Shown in pieces: positions 61,982 through 64,000 of a stretch of 64,000 bases of DNA (position 1 is the stretch's first letter; each line of letters begins with the position of its first letter). The stretch is from Pseudomonas sp. HMWF032. GTDB lineage: Bacteria; Pseudomonadota; Gammaproteobacteria; Pseudomonadales; Pseudomonadaceae. The notes beneath the pieces were generated by a model. That model did not search any database and was not told where the DNA came from. It saw only the letters and a program-made list of their open reading frames with translations. A program made the position numbers and the translations under genes. Location: NCBI RefSeq assembly GCF_003060885.1, contig NZ_QAIG01000013.1, positions 505,372 to 569,371 of the forward strand, in the 5' to 3' direction.

Positions 61982-64000
61982 ATGGCGCGCTATCCCCTGT
62001 CTCAACTCTCTGTTTCCCTTGCCCTGTGCCTGGCCGGTACGGCTGTGGCGGGCGAGCCCCCGGTCAATTTGCCGGCCACGACCGTTCAGGCCAAGGCTGC
62101 TGCGGAGGGCGAAAGCGATCTGCATACGCCCACCAGCAGCGGTTCGCGCCTGGGCCTGAGCGCCCTGCAAACCCCGGCCAGCACCAGCAGCCTGAGCGGC
62201 GCGCAGGTGCGCGGGCGTAACAACCTCAGCGTGCAGGACGCGGTCACCCGCACCCCTGGCATCAGCAGCATCGGCAGCCCTGGCAATGGCGGCACCGCGC
62301 TGTCGGCGCGTGGCTTTACCGGGCACAGTGCGACCATGCAGCTGTATGACGGCACCCGTCAGTATGTCGGGGCCGGCACCGTGACCTTCCCGGTCGACAC
62401 CTGGTCGGTGGCGCGCGTTGATGTGCTACGCGGCCCGGCCTCGGTGCTCTACGGTGAAGGCGCGACCGGCGCGGTGATCAACGTGGTGCCGAAAAAGCCG
62501 TTCAGCGGCGCCATCAGCAACCAGCTGCGCCTCGGCTACGGCAGCGACGACCGCCGCCAGGCTGCGCTGGACAGCGGCGGCTCGCTGAGCGATGCACTGA
62601 GCTACCGCCTCAACCTCAATCAGCTGGCCAGCAACGGTTGGGTCGATGACGGTGAGTCGCAGAGCCAGGCGCTGAGCGCCGCCTTGCGTTGGGATGCCAG
62701 CGATGCGTTGAGCTTTACCCTGTCTCATGATCACGGCGATCAGGACCCGCAGCGCTACCTGGGCACGCCGCTGGTCGCCGGCCAGTACCGCGAGCGCCTG
62801 CGCGAGCGTAATTACAACGTTGATAACGCCGAGGTTCGCTACAACGACCAGATCACCCGACTGGTCAGTGACTGGCGCATCAACGATGCCCTGAGCGCCA
62901 GCAACCAGCTCTACTACATCAAGACCCAGCGCTACTGGCGTAATGCCGAGTCCTATCGCTGGCAGCCGGGTGATCAGGTCAAGCGCAGCGATTTCTACGA
63001 GATCAAGCACACCCAGGAGCAGGTCGGCGACCGCCAGACCTTCACCCTGGAGCACGCCCTGTTCGGCTTGGATAGCCGCAGCGTGGTGGGCGTGGATTAC
63101 AACCGCATCCACTTCGCCCGCCAGCACGACTTTGCCAGCAGCTTCACGGACAGCGTGCCGCTCGCCGGCAGCGGTGGCGGTCAGTACCAGAGCACCGATC
63201 CGCTGGGGTATGGGCCGCGCGAACGCAACCTGGCGCGGCAGTTCTCGCTGTTCGCCGAGAACCGCACTCAGCTGACCGAACGCCTGTCGCTGGTCAGCGG
63301 TGTGCGCCGCGATCAGCTGCATATCCAGCGCGACAACCTGCTGAACGACAGCAGCGCCGACCGCAGCCTGACGGGCGACAACTGGCGTGCCGGGTTGGTC
63401 TTCGAGGTCACGCCCGAGCTGTCGCTGTACGGCCAGTACGCCACCAGCACCGAAGGCGTGAGCAACCTGCTGACGCTCAATCCGACGCAGCAGCAGTTCG
63501 ACCTCAGCGAGGCCAAGCAGACCGAAATCGGCCTTAAGCAGGCGTTCTGGAATGGCCAGGGCGAATGGACGTTGGCCGCTTACCACATCGTCAAGGAGAA
63601 GCTGCTCAGCCGCGCCACCCCGACCGCGCCGACCGAACAGATCGGCCAGCAGTCTTCCGACGGCCTGGAAGCCACCCTGGAGCTGGCGCTGGGCCAGGGT
63701 TGGCAGGTCTCGGCCAACGCCGCGTGGGTGCGTGCCGAGTACGACGACTTCCGTGAAGCCGGTGGTGACCGCAGTGGTAATCGGCCGACCAACGTGCCAC
63801 GGCGCACCGCCAACCTGTGGCTGAGCAAGGCGCTGAGCGAGCAGGTGGATGCCGGGCTCGGCGCACGTTATGTCGATGCGCGCTACGCCGACACGGCGAA
63901 CAGCGTGACGCTGCCGAGCTACACCGTGGTCGATGCCACTGTCGGCTGGCAGGTGCAGGCGGATGTGCGTATGGGCCTGGAGTTGAACAACCTGTTCGAC
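61982..64000 (+). CDS. TonB-dependent outer-membrane receptor, 3' end cut by window
   Basis: The open frame runs 673 codons to the window edge. A signal peptide (about residues 1-24, ending GTAVAGEPP) is followed by an N-terminal plug domain with SVQDAVTRTPGI and VDVLRGPASVLYGEGATGAVINVVPKKP. The beta-barrel then ends near GLELNNLFD, about 60 residues from the expected end. These motifs are those of the siderophore-receptor branch rather than classical BtuB. The B12 riboswitch upstream implies uptake of cobalamin, a cobinamide or another cobalt chelate. GGAAG precedes the ATG. Confidence 0.88.
   Translation, partial: MARYPLSQLSVSLALCLAGTAVAGEPPVNLPATTVQAKAAAEGESDLHTPTSSGSRLGLSALQTPASTSSLSGAQVRGRNNLSVQDAVTRTPGISSIGSPGNGGTALSARGFTGHSATMQLYDGTRQYVGAGTVTFPVDTWSVARVDVLRGPASVLYGEGATGAVINVVPKKPFSGAISNQLRLGYGSDDRRQAALDSGGSLSDALSYRLNLNQLASNGWVDDGESQSQALSAALRWDASDALSFTLSHDHGDQDPQRYLGTPLVAGQYRERLRERNYNVDNAEVRYNDQITRLVSDWRINDALSASNQLYYIKTQRYWRNAESYRWQPGDQVKRSDFYEIKHTQEQVGDRQTFTLEHALFGLDSRSVVGVDYNRIHFARQHDFASSFTDSVPLAGSGGGQYQSTDPLGYGPRERNLARQFSLFAENRTQLTERLSLVSGVRRDQLHIQRDNLLNDSSADRSLTGDNWRAGLVFEVTPELSLYGQYATSTEGVSNLLTLNPTQQQFDLSEAKQTEIGLKQAFWNGQGEWTLAAYHIVKEKLLSRATPTAPTEQIGQQSSDGLEATLELALGQGWQVSANAAWVRAEYDDFREAGGDRSGNRPTNVPRRTANLWLSKALSEQVDAGLGARYVDARYADTANSVTLPSYTVVDATVGWQVQADVRMGLELNNLFD

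Overview
This window is the replication-origin region of a Pseudomonas-type gammaproteobacterial chromosome, followed by an aerobic cobalamin (vitamin B12) gene cluster. The order qor-tsaC-dprA-LysM-def-fmt-rsmB-trkA ... tag-glyQ-glyS-gmhB-plsC-gyrB-recF-dnaN-dnaA-oriC-rpmH-rnpA-yidD-yidC-mnmE-mnmG-rsmG-parA-parB-atpIBEFHAGDC-glmU-glmR-glmS is the classical Pseudomonas origin arrangement. The high GC content, the parS sequence TGTTCCACGTGGAACA and the GTAG-headed REP-like repeats fit that genus. I cannot name the species from sequence alone.

Layout. Positions 1-14665 hold housekeeping genes for translation (tsaC, def, fmt, rsmB, glyQS), DNA uptake and repair (dprA, tag), potassium uptake (trkA) and the envelope (LysM protein, a LpxL/HtrB-like acyltransferase, gmhB, plsC). 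Positions 14959-21094 hold gyrB-recF-dnaN-dnaA on the minus strand, with parS sites beside gyrB and within recF. The oriC gap (21095-21610) has several DnaA boxes and an AT-rich stretch. The plus-strand replichore starts with rpmH, and a second DnaA-box gap lies at 25594-26214 upstream of mnmG. Perfect DnaA boxes also lie inside yidC, mnmG, rsmG and parA. parAB, the whole ATP synthase operon and the glm genes run to 42479, where the 3' end of glmS forms a candidate Tn7 attachment site.

Positions 42732-61540 are a cobalamin locus with three B12 riboswitches (44024-44200 plus; 58434-58612 minus; 61611-61796 plus). It encodes the corrin-ring enzymes CobI, CobG, a CbiG-CobJ fusion, CobM, CobE, CobF, CobK, CobL and CobH, and the cobalt-insertion genes cobW, cobN and chlI/chlD. 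cobA, cobB, cobS, cobT and cbiD are not in the window. The locus ends with a [2Fe-2S] protein and a riboswitch-controlled TonB-dependent receptor cut by the window edge.

The most striking feature is at the end of the ChlI-like cobaltochelatase gene. The phase-correct slippery heptamer A AAA AAG (50171-50177) lies just before the UAG stop. A perfect 9-bp hairpin stem starts five bases downstream. The -1 frame is open directly into a VWA (ChlD) domain that has no convincing start codon of its own. The locus is therefore best read as one gene making both the small (ChlI-like) and medium (ChlD-like) chelatase subunits by programmed -1 ribosomal frameshifting. Other accessory oddities are a lipoprotein gene followed by a decayed copy of the cobF 3' end, and a MITE-like element in the leader between a riboswitch and cobG.
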